Source: Chromera velia (lineage: Eukaryota; Sar; Chromeraceae). From it: 15,000 nt of DNA. A model generated the notes under the pieces. That model had not been told where the DNA came from, searched no databases, and saw nothing but the letters and a program-made list of their open reading frames with translations. Positions 1 through 7,940 of this stretch are shown here, piece by piece (the stretch's first letter is position 1; each line of letters opens with the position of its first letter). Location of the stretch: positions 1 through 15,000 of the forward strand of contig JAHBMJ010001228.1 of the NCBI GenBank assembly GCA_018398765.1, read 5' to 3'. A program made the position numbers and the translations under genes.

Positions 1-25
1 TATATATATATATATATATATATAT
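1..25. repeat. (TA)n microsatellite
   Basis: The window opens in an uninterrupted TA dinucleotide run, so the true left edge lies outside the window. Confidence 0.95.
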
Positions 26-304
26 GTCAACATATTAATAACATCAATTACGATGCTCGTAAAAGCTCTATACACTATGTTTCACATATGTTTTCAATCT
101 TTCTGTTAAAACCTTAAGATTTATTATGAAGAGAATATTTTAAAGAGTTAAAAACTTAAAGTCATAAATTCAAATTTAAATGCATATATAATGCATATAT
201 TTATCATAAATGAAGTTAATATATAATTCTTTCACTAAGTCTGATTAAAAAAAAACTTAATCACACTTTCAAACCGTTTAAAACTATTTGTTTTAAGTTT
301 TTAA
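26..304. other. AT-rich stretch without genes
   Basis: Strongly AT-rich sequence with no open frame of note and no recognisable RNA gene. Composition changes sharply around 400-450, where the GC-rich retroelement remnant begins, so the element was probably cut or inserted near there. Confidence 0.6.
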
Positions 305-649
305 TCATTGTTTTGTACCTAGAAATGCTCCATAGATATGGAAATTTTGGAGACCGTTTTGATGTTGGAGACCGTTTGGGATAGATTTGTCTTCTACATT
401 CTCCAAACATTCCCCTCCTTCACCTTTCAACTTCATGGGGGATGGATACAAACAGTAAGACCCTCCATGCGTAGCATTCAACCTCGACAACACTTCTTCC
501 CCCAGCGTTGACACATCACTCCCCGTATCAATCAAAACTGGGATTATGAACGTTTTTTCTAGGTCAATGCACATTCCCATCCTACTGGCCGCAGGGTGGA
601 GATTGATATGGGCGATAAGTGCTTCTCTCTGCGGTATGACTGGGGCCAT
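305..649 (-). pseudogene. Retropepsin-like protease fragment
   Basis: The minus-strand frame contains the segment VLIDTGSDVSTL, with the DTGS catalytic motif at residues 41-44 (about 518-529). Hydrophobic residues precede the catalytic aspartate, as in retroviral-type aspartic proteases, which cleave the Gag-Pol polyprotein. The frame continues upstream of the first methionine without an obvious start, so it is an internal part of a polyprotein. It ends at a stop 70 residues after the motif, before any reverse transcriptase. The last 30 residues overlap an 18-bp tandem duplication (13-mer TTGGAGACCGTTT at 347-359 and 365-377) and may no longer be element sequence. The fragment is dead because the element around it is broken. 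Confidence 0.75.
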
Positions 650-1106
650 TCCGGGCGCCTGACTTTGCCCCTCGAAGGCAGGCGCATCAGTGTTTTTGCT
701 GGCCCAAGGGAGTTCGGTTGGCTGCTGAGGCCATGACTCCGGATGGAGGCAACGCTCTCAAGGGGGGTCTGTCCATAACTCTCGGGAGTGGCATGGGGGC
801 ACCAGGGGTCCCTCTCGGGGGCATGACCTGGTGTGGTTGGCCTCGTCTCGCAGCTAGGGGTACAACCCAAGGCTCCTGTTGGATAGGTCGGCCCTGGCCC
901 GCAGGTGGCCCTGGGGGCTCAAATCGTCGCCCCTGGGGTCCGTCCCAAGGCCTTTTCCGATCGTTACGTGTCCATCCGTTCTGCTGAGGGAGTGCAAACT
1001 CCGAAGGGTGGGGGTCGGGAAGCTCACGTCTAGGAGAGGGCCCACTCCTGAACTGAGTACCTTCCCATCGTCCTCCAGACTTGAAAGCATCCCCACTGTA
1101 GGCATC

Positions 1107-2463
1107 TTACCCCCATCTAATTCTAATTGGTGGGTTGGGGCAAGCTGCTTTGATATGTCCTGTCTGTTTACACCGGTGACAGGTGGTTGAAGCGGGAACA
1201 GGGCACCCCTCTTCTGTATGTGGTCTTGTTCCTGTACACCGCTCACACTGCACTTGTGCGGAAAGTACGAGGGCGGCATTGTTGAGAACCTTTTGCATCA
1301 TCTTTTCTGGGGGCACCATCAACTGTTTTTCCTTACTTTGCGACTGGGCATTCGACTCTTCTCCTTCTACTGCTGAAATCCGAAGATGTTTGATGGGTCG
1401 GTCTCCCTCACTTACCCCCCTTATTTCTCGGTTTCGTTTCTTTTTCACTACGTCCTCCCACTTCCTCAGCTGCACCTGCATCTCTTCAAAAGTGTCATAT
1501 GTTTTGCTTTCCATTCAAATGCGGACCTGATCATCCTCCAGGCCTTCCATGAAGGCTGCTAGTGCGGTCGGGTCGTCGGTGCCTTGGTTTGCAATCCTGC
1601 AATTTTCCTCAAAATGTCGAACGTACTCAGTAGAGCTCTCCCCAAACCTCTAAGCGATCTGCAACAGCTCTCTCTTCTTGCACTCTGCTTCTCTCTCATC
1701 TATGCCATATTTCTTCATAAACAGCGTTTTTAGGTCTTCATGAGTGGCACACTTAGCTAGCCTTTCAGGGGGTAACATCTTAAACCATTCTTTTGCAGGT
1801 CCTTTGAGGGTAGTCGGGAGGTAGATGTTTTTGAAGTTTGTGAACGTCCACCCGAGGCTCTCATACAGTCTCATCAACGAGTTTCAAAAACCTTGAGCCT
1901 TCACGCGGTCTCCGTCAAACGATGGTAAGTCTATCTTTACTTTGGGGAGGTCAAAAGGGGGCAGAAAACGGAACTATCGGCGCCTGGGGTCTGCAGCACG
2001 ATGGCGCTCTAGATAATGCCATGTCAACAGACATGGGTTCTATGCGGCGAAGCTTCAGTGCCCCCGTATCGGATCTTATCAGAACAATCCCCATGTTGTG
2101 CAATTCAAACAACACCTCCGGAGAGGCCTCTTATGATAAGATCTCTTCTCCATCCTCCCCTGAGTCTCCTACCTCCAGACCCTGTATCTTACTCCTTCTA
2201 TGCATCGGGTCTGCACATCTATTTCCTGGCCCTACTGGTGGTTCCACCCTCTCTTCCCCTACTTCCTCTGCCTGCACCTCTTAGACCATAGGGTTGGCCT
2301 CTTGCTCCTGTTCTTCTTCTCTTTCCCTATTCTTTGCTAATTTCCTTCCCCCACCTTTCAGACCTACCTCTTGCAATCCTTTCTGGAGCCCTTTTCCATT
2401 TTTCCTTTTCTTTTTCCCTGCCTGCTTCTCTTTCTTTGCTTGTGATCGAGTTCGAGGAGCCAT
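1107..2463 (-). pseudogene. Gag remnant with two zinc knuckles
   Basis: Gag forms the RNA-packaging particle of the element. The N terminus (2281-2463) is very lysine- and arginine-rich. A frame continues through TAA at 2281-2283 and TAA at 2131-2133, shifts near 1930-1960, then runs from about 1950 to 1107 with TGA at 1884-1886, TAG at 1650-1652 and TGA at 1515-1517. The segment around 1650-1930 (LPSFDGDR, then GPAKEWFKMLPP) matches the capsid-like retrotransposon gag family. Near the C terminus, CHRCKQTGHIKAAC (1140-1181) is a perfect CX2CX4HX4C knuckle, preceded by a variant knuckle CX2CX5HX4C (1203-1247). Several stops plus a frameshift make a functional protein very unlikely. Confidence 0.82.
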
Positions 2464-2483
2464 ATTTCTATCTGCAGCTGCTC

Positions 2484-5090
2484 TGAGTTGCGATGGCTAT
2501 CCTTTCCTTCTCATCCCCTTTTCTTTCTTTTCTTTTTCTTTTCCTTCAAGCCTGCAATGCCACAGTCACTTAGGAGTGACTTCGTTAGCTGTTTCAGAGG
2601 CTTTCAAGTAGGCCCTACAGGCCCTCCTGGGAATGCTCCTTATCAGGTGGTTGGTGCTGGGTCGGATTACTCGCAGAAGGCAAGGGGAACGGTGGAGCGA
2701 AACCTGGTGAGGCAGTCAGATTCAAACTTGTGACGAGGCCTGCTGGGGGGTTTGCTCCCCAGGTGAATGGAGGGATCAGATGGGTATCTCCAGACGGTCC
2801 TGGCCACCGCGCAGGTGGGGGTCCGGGAGGTGGAGGGGGCACGCTACCGAGGGGCCCTTAGCTCCTTGTCTGAGAAAGTTATAAACAGGCACTCTCCCCT
2901 CCTTGTTGTTTCGTAAGCACGGCGGAGACTTGAACCAACGCCGTCCAGACTTCTTTCTGAATGGTTGCTTGCAAAGCTTCAATCACTGTCAGTGACAGCA
3001 CTTGATGAATGTCTGGGGAGTTTTTCAATGTCTCTTATACCCTGTCTCTAATAAGTACTTGAAGGATACCTGGGGAGTCTAGCACTGACGTGTTCAACAG
3101 GGGGTTCACATAGAGAGAGGGGAACGGTTTTACTGTTAGCTCTGTATATAGGTTTTGAACGACACACCTGTTGATCAGAATGATACCAGAGGGGAGGAGA
3201 GGGAATTGGTGGCCTCGCTCTGCCAATGAAGCTCCTTAAGGGGCTGTGTGGGCTGTTATGGGAGAGGAGTAGGGGTTGCCTGGCAGAAACGTGGCCCGGG
3301 AGCCGTTAGAGTCTGTCTGGAACGTCTTGCTAACGCTTGCAGGGTGAAGGTCTACCTGAATTTTGGCTGCAAGTACTTTGTAGGGCGGGAGCGCGTTACA
3401 CACTTATGCGTAATCTGACAGCCTGGATGTGCAGTGAAAAATCGGCTCGGGTACAGAGCAAGGCAGTGGGAGATTCACTATGGCGTCTCGGTTTGCAGTT
3501 CGCTTTGGTTGGGGATGGTGACGATGCAAGGCTATTGGTGTAGCAGCTTTGGGTCTGGGAGGGCGTTTGCGGTCTTGCCAGTAGTGCGAGAGGGGTAGCA
3601 GGAGGGGATCATCCTCGTAGGAGTGTTTTCTTTTTTTTCTTCAGAGCGGAAGGGAGGAAAGAATCAGAGAGGCACTCAGAGAGCAGGAAGCTATAAAGGC
3701 TCTTCGGCCAGCGGCGGGGTTTCCCCAGGTAAACTGTAGTGGGGCTTCTCCTTATTCTTCATTGTATAGGTTTGGTTGGGGCTGTCTGTCTTGCTATAGC
3801 CTAAGGAAGGGTATGGTCAGACGAGTAAAGCTTTTAGTTCATACTGCAGGGCGCGGTTGGTTGGTTGTATTCGGAGGATTACAGGCGGTCTGGTGGGAAA
3901 TTCAATCCTCTTCCTGTCGAAGGGTCCCGGTATTCAGTGTGCTGGATGGTTGGCTTGCAGTTGTGAGAGCCGTTAAGCAGGGTGCTGTGTGGGGAGTAGA
4001 TGATGATGAGCGGTCTGGTTTCCTCGTTCTTGCAGAAAATTTAATCTGATCCCGACCTCTGCGACTGGGAGTCGTCTGATTCGGGTGGTGGTTGGTTTGT
4101 TCAAGCCCTGATAGGAAGACGTAACTCAGTAGGTGAGGGAGGATCAGCAGCGGGACGACGGCGGGGGTTTGCTACGGGGGTCGAGCAGTACGGGCGGGTG
4201 TTTTCAGCCTGGAAATCTTCCGATACCCTGGAATGGGACGCTACTGGATGTATAGCCCTGATTGAGTCTCTGTTGGGGACGTGTGAGAATCTCCTCTCAA
4301 TATCAAGCGTCCGGAGGGATGCTAGGAGGGATGGTTGAGATTCCCTCCTGCAACCGGCATAGAGGTTGGCAGTGGCAGAAGCGATATGTGAGAGAGTCAG
4401 CTGGTGAGTGCGACCCCTTCTTTGAGTAGGTGGCACTCGATCAACCAGGACCTGTCGAATATAGGGGGTCTCACTCTCAGAGGGCAAAGCCGACTGAGAG
4501 GATGAGGTGCGAGAGGAAGGAGGTAGTGCCTACTGTGGGGGAAGTCTAGAAGGCAAGCTGGGTTTATCCGGGGATGCTACCGCTTGCCTCGTGGAAGTCT
4601 GTGACCGTTTCGTTTTGGCGACAGGGTCTTTAACCCAGCAGCTTGCAGATACTTACAGTTTATACTGAGTCTAAATGTTTTCAAGGCTGGGGGCTCTCTC
4701 TATCAGAGAACTTCGCAGCGCTTCGCGGCTTGGTCTGGCGTGGGAAGACTTCTCTAGCAGAGACAAAGAAAGACGTGTCCCGACGGTTTTAACTGAAAAC
4801 AGGACAGCGCTTCACGGTCTACTTTTCTCAAAAAGAAACTCTGACTGAAAGTGGAGAAGACAGAAGGCTTTTTGCTTGCTTTGGTCTTAAAGGGTCCTCG
4901 GTAAAGACAGTGAAGGACCCGTCTAACAAACACTGGGCAGCGCTTCACGGTCTGCCTCTACCTAATAATCGAGTACCTTTGGTGAGGACGGAGAAGACAG
5001 AAGGTCGCTTGCTGTTGAAACAGCACGAGCTCGAAGAATGGCGTCACCACGTGTTACGACCTCCCCCTTTTTGGTGGTTGAGCGCCTACC
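2484..5090. other. GC-rich stretch without an assignable gene
   Basis: This 2.6-kb stretch is clearly richer in GC than the DNA on either side of the whole retroelement block. I recognise no protein family in any frame. On the minus strand, the orientation of the adjoining gag, 4101 to about 4660 is open except for one TAG at 4530-4532, and the predicted sequence is rich in Ser, Thr, Arg, Pro and Gln. A second similar frame covers about 3905-4120. The stretch lies upstream of gag in the element's reading direction and could be its leader, LTR or decayed N-terminal coding region. It could also be unrelated host sequence. Confidence 0.35.
4716..4953. repeat. Diverged tandem duplication, unit about 133 bp
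   Basis: The 16-mer CAGCGCTTCACGGTCT occurs at 4805-4820 and 4938-4953, and a diverged form (CAGCGCTTCGCGG) at 4716-4728. A second shared string, GGAGAAGACAGAAGG, lies 3' of each of the two better copies (near 4853 and 4990). This indicates an old duplication with later insertions and deletions. Confidence 0.7.
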
Positions 5091-5116
5091 TAGCTATGCC
5101 TCACCGGAGTTGACGA

Positions 5117-5350
5117 GTCCGACAAGTGGCCTTGTCGGTTCGACAAACGGGCTTGCACGTTCGACAAGTGAGGTTGAAGGTCCGACAACTGAGCTTGAAG
5201 GTTCGACAAGCGAGATTGAAGGTTCGACAAGTGAGATTTAAGGTTCGACAAGTGAGATTGGAGGTTCGACAACTTAAGAGTCACATACGGAAGTCACTGG
5301 TCCGACATACGGAATCGGAGTTTAACATATGGAACCGAAGTCCGACAAAC
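5117..5350. repeat. 21-bp minisatellite
   Basis: Units begin with GTTCGACA or GTCCGACA at 5117, 5138, 5159, 5180, 5201, 5222, 5243 and 5264, exactly 21 bases apart. Degenerate units continue near 5300, 5320 and 5340. The core is GTTCGACAAGTGAGATTGAAG. Because 21 is divisible by three, several frames on both strands are open across it as 7-residue repeats (for example STSEIEG). No start, homology or neighbouring exon supports a gene. Confidence 0.92.
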
Positions 5351-6218
5351 CAAATTGTAGATTTCTAGATTCAAATTTCACTTCTTTGAAAGTAGGATTG
5401 GGATCGTCAAGATCATGAATTTCATGAAAAATTGCAACCTCGTAAAAATGTTATGTAATCGTTTAACATAAAAAGCCATCTGAGCCAGAGTTCAACAAAA
5501 AGATCGACACGTTCTTTCTCTTTCCATGTGTGTCTCTTTTTTCCCTTCTTAATTTTCTTATATATTTTATGTATTCCGTTTTGTCTTTGGTGTGTTTTGC
5601 CATATCTAAACGGTCGTACTGACTCGTACAACAAAAAGATCGACAAGAAGATCGACAAAAAGATCGACTAAACCTGGAGTACACTCTCTAGAGAGTTCAT
5701 AAAAGTTTTCATATCCTTGCTCATGAAACATACAAAATTTCTTTGCACTTCTCTTCCTATACCTATGCCTGCAGTCCTTTAATGAGCTTGCCAACAAGTT
5801 CAACAAGCGGGTCGACAAGTCGTACTTAGCTACGATTCTTGTTAGACCATTTGCATCATAGTCGATCCCTGAGCCTTCCTCTTCTGACCCAGCGGCCTAT
5901 ACAACCATCTCGGTCATACAGATCCCACCACGTATAGCAATATTGACAACACTCTGTCTAAAAGCAACGACGGGTTTTAGGCTTATGTACCGACAGGTAA
6001 ACCTGGCCTGATCTAGTACTCGACTCATTATTTGGTTACATTTTGCATATATTTTGCAATTTTGCTTTACTCTAGCTGCTTATTATATTGTTATGAGACA
6101 CTATATTATCATTTTATTTATGTTCATAATACAGCTCATTCTATATTAGTTTATTATTATTTAATTTTTTATAATTTTCCACAGGATTTCTTGGATAATA
6201 AATAAATATATACCTGTT
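5351..6218. other. AT-rich spacer
   Basis: Apart from the short 12-bp repeat inside it, nothing here is recognisable. Short minus-strand frames near 5422-5818 are shaped by the repeat (VDLF-type runs) and show no known domain. The sequence becomes very AT-rich from 6040 to 6210, up to the LINE insertion site. Confidence 0.5.
5501..5672. repeat. Short 12-bp tandem repeat AGATCGACAARA and outlier copy
   Basis: Three copies of AGATCGACAARA-type units start at 5637, 5649 and 5661, and a matching AGATCGACAC lies at 5501-5510. The shared TCGACAA core also appears in the 21-bp array to the left and at about 5812-5818, suggesting a common origin. Confidence 0.6.
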
Positions 6219-6231
6219 AACCCTATAAGGC
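6219..6231 (+). repeat. Left target-site duplication of the LINE insertion
   Basis: The 13-mer AACCCTATAAGGC is repeated exactly at 6780-6792, directly after the element's triplet tail. This is the expected mark of target-primed reverse transcription. Confidence 0.9.
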
Positions 6232-6233
6232 TT

Positions 6234-6653
6234 ATAGGCAGGTGGAGGGCGTTAATTCAAGATGGGGTGAAAAAGGTAGAGGAGAGAGCAGCGGAGGAAA
6301 AGGAAAAGAAAAGGGAAGTGAGAAAGGGGCAGAGAGATGGAGATGCGAAGTGTGAGGCATGTGGACGAACGTTTTCCACCCCCCGGGGGCTTCGCATTCA
6401 CACAAGCAAAGCACATAAGGACCTCGCCCCCAGACAGCCAGAGCAGCCGAAGAAGGCAGTCAAAGAAAAGAAGGGAAGCTGGGTTCAGGGCTGTCAGGTG
6501 AAGGAAATTCTTAGGAAGTACAAGCAGGGAAGAGGATGGCGTTATGAGGTGGCATGGCATGGCTGGCAGTCAACATCACATGAAGCAGCCTCGCTCATGC
6601 GCAAGCACGCCCTGCCAGAAGTGGAAGAGTTTGAGAAAAAATGCAGCTGTTAA
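6234..6653 (+). pseudogene. C-terminal fragment of a LINE ORF: C2H2 finger plus chromodomain
   Basis: The frame is open from the truncation point to TAA at 6651-6653, giving about 139 residues. It starts with a charged, probably helical run rich in Lys and Glu. A C2H2 zinc finger follows (6351-6416): CEAC, twelve residues, His, four residues, His, with the TPRGLRIH segment typical of fingers near LINE reverse transcriptases. A chromodomain-like segment lies at about 6495-6641: VKEILRKY, then WRYEVAWHGW, then LPEVEEFEKK, matching the chromodomain strand-strand-helix layout. The usual TWEP motif is replaced by SHEAA, and the first aromatic cage position is not evident, so methyl-lysine binding is uncertain. 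With the 5' part missing, it is not an active gene. An LTR chromovirus end is the alternative, but the 3' tail and target repeats argue for a LINE. Confidence 0.75.
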
Positions 6654-6731
6654 GCTATTTGCTAAAGGTTGTGAAATAAGGGTCCATCATTTAATAATCT
6701 GCCTTGCGTGTTGTGACTTGCCGAACGCTAG

Positions 6732-6761
6732 ACGCCTATTATGGGCCAATAGCGATGGCGT
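6732..6761 (+). other. 3'-terminal stem-loop of the LINE
   Basis: ACGC (6732-6735) pairs with GCGT (6758-6761), and CTATT (6736-6740) pairs with AATAG (6748-6752). The loop is ATGGGCC and five bases bulge on the 3' side. It sits just before the triplet tail, where several LINEs carry a hairpin read by their own reverse transcriptase. The function here is inferred from position. Confidence 0.6.
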
Positions 6762-6779
6762 ATGATGATGATGATGATG

Positions 6780-6792
6780 AACCCTATAAGGC
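6780..6792 (+). repeat. Right target-site duplication of the LINE insertion
   Basis: Exact copy of the 13-mer at 6219-6231. Base 6780 could equally be read as the last base of the triplet tail. Confidence 0.9.
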
Positions 6793-7182
6793 ACTGGCAG
6801 CATATATATATTATCTTTCTTTCTAATTTTTTTTTTCTTCCTTGCAAGTTCTCTCTCTTCTTTGTTTTCTAGGAAACTGAAAGCATAACACATTCCCCCT
6901 TCTTATATGAGCGATTCCACGTGCTCATACTTATGGATATCTATGCGTAACACTTTATCGGAAGTTTACTAGGAAGTTTATTCAAATCTGGATCCCAGTT
7001 TAAATTTGTATTATCCAGAGTAGAATCTCTTAAGAGAGTAAGAATCTGCCCAGCTAAATGAAACCATTGAAACCAAGATACTAATATCTTACGGATACGA
7101 GTGGAGCTAGGATCGAGCTTGACTTGAGTTGATACAAACATCTACTACAAACATTCTTGTATGATCGACTGCTGTATTCTTG

Positions 7183-7219
<37 letters not shown>

Positions 7220-7940
7220 TTATATTAATTTTAAATTTTATTTACCTACATAATTTTGTTTGAATATATTTTTAATCAGTACGTCTTAGTCGTTAATTTT
7301 AATTTGATAATGATTTTGATTCCATCCCTCTGATTCCCTCATTCCGACTCAGAATTTCCGAGCTAGATTCCGAGTCAGCTTCCTAACAGGCCGGTTCTTT
7401 TTAAGAATCTTTTAGCCCCAGAAGTTGACTTTGCGCATACAGTTTCCTCCTTAGTAGGCATCCTCAAACAATCGAACAAGTGTTTTCCCATACGACCTTG
7501 TTTCGAAGCCACCCCCATTTCCTTCGCCATGCAGCTGCAGGTCCCAAAAGTTCTAGCAAAGGTTGAGGCTTCAACGAAACCCACACAGGCCGCAAGCACA
7601 CATCATGCAAGCTACCAGTAGTCTCAACTGCATGCATGAATGCGTGCATGATGAAGTTCAGCTCTCTTCTGATATTCGCGCGCTCCCTCGATCGGTCACT
7701 CAATCGATTCCTTCCAGTCCCACCCGGAATTTCTTTCCTTTTTTTCCTTTCTCTCCCTGCTTTCCATCCCCCCACCTCCAGCCAATGGCAAGGCATCGAT
7801 TGGTCTGCATGTGTCGTTTTTTGTTTTTTTCTTTCCCACCCTCTTGCCGCAGCTTCCTTTAAGGTCTCCCCTCTCTCTTCATTCAAACTTTCCCAGCAAT
7901 GCATTTTCTTGGTTGGTTACATGCACTGAGTAAATTTCAC
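6793..7940. other. Spacer downstream of the YEATS-Sir2 gene
   Basis: It contains AT-rich sequence up to about 7390 and a more mixed segment from 7390 to 7940 that probably includes the 3' UTR of the minus-strand gene. Open frames of about 75-146 codons occur on both strands at 7375-7929, but none has a recognisable domain, and the ones on opposite strands overlap each other. I could not place a polyadenylation signal with confidence. Confidence 0.5.
7189..7217. repeat. (AT)n microsatellite
   Basis: A pure AT dinucleotide run of about 29 bases in AT-rich spacer. Confidence 0.95.

Larger units (their letters stand above)
305..2463 (-). mobile_element. Decayed LTR-retrotransposon fragment (gag to protease)
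   Basis: Reading down the minus strand, four retroelement landmarks occur in the usual order: a basic gag-type N terminus beginning MAPRTRSQ, a retrotransposon gag core, two zinc-knuckle motifs, and an aspartic protease with a DTGS active-site motif. The stretch between knuckles and protease (about 650-1106) keeps open segments in shifted frames, as expected of decayed linker sequence. No reverse transcriptase, RNase H or integrase follows; the sequence turns AT-rich below about 400. The order and the knuckles point to a Ty3/gypsy-like element. LTRs were not identified, so the outer limits are minimum limits. Confidence 0.8.
6232..6779 (+). mobile_element. 5'-truncated LINE-type retrotransposon insertion (548 bp)
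   Basis: The element lies between two perfect 13-bp direct repeats. It begins inside an open reading frame (5' truncation) and has a short 3' UTR with a stem-loop. It ends in a triplet tail of repeated ATG/TGA (6762-6779) instead of poly(A), a known type of 3' end among non-LTR retrotransposons. Removing it and one repeat restores a plain target, with CCTGTT before and ACTGGC after the 13-mer. The perfect target-site repeat and the intact remaining frame suggest a fairly young insertion. Confidence 0.88.

Noticed and set aside
2294-2611. Plus-strand Phe/Ser-rich hydrophobic frame resembling a membrane protein
   Set aside because: It is the antisense of the Lys/Arg-rich gag N terminus and adjacent purine tract.
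3178-3189. TGGTATCA on the minus strand, resembling an initiator-tRNA primer site
   Set aside because: The match ends after eight bases and no LTR end precedes it.
3337-3543. Plus-strand frame with GLPEFW and MRNL, slightly like a copia integrase end
   Set aside because: Only a few residues match, there is no upstream DDE triad and no ATG start, and its orientation is opposite to the neighbouring element.
3692-3699. TATAAAGG, possible plus-strand TATA box, with CAG|GTAAAC shortly after
   Set aside because: No convincing coding sequence or exon follows on the plus strand. One TATA-like octamer is expected by chance.
5159-5270. GGTTCGA motifs suggesting tRNA T-loops
   Set aside because: They recur every 21 bases, lack the following CC, and no A box or cloverleaf can be drawn.
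5038-5368. Open frames across the 21-bp array as repeat proteins
   Set aside because: They are open because the unit length is a multiple of three, and frames on both strands are equally open.
7464-7929. Overlapping frames on both strands below the YEATS-Sir2 gene
   Set aside because: They overlap each other, match no family, and the region is probably 3' UTR or spacer.
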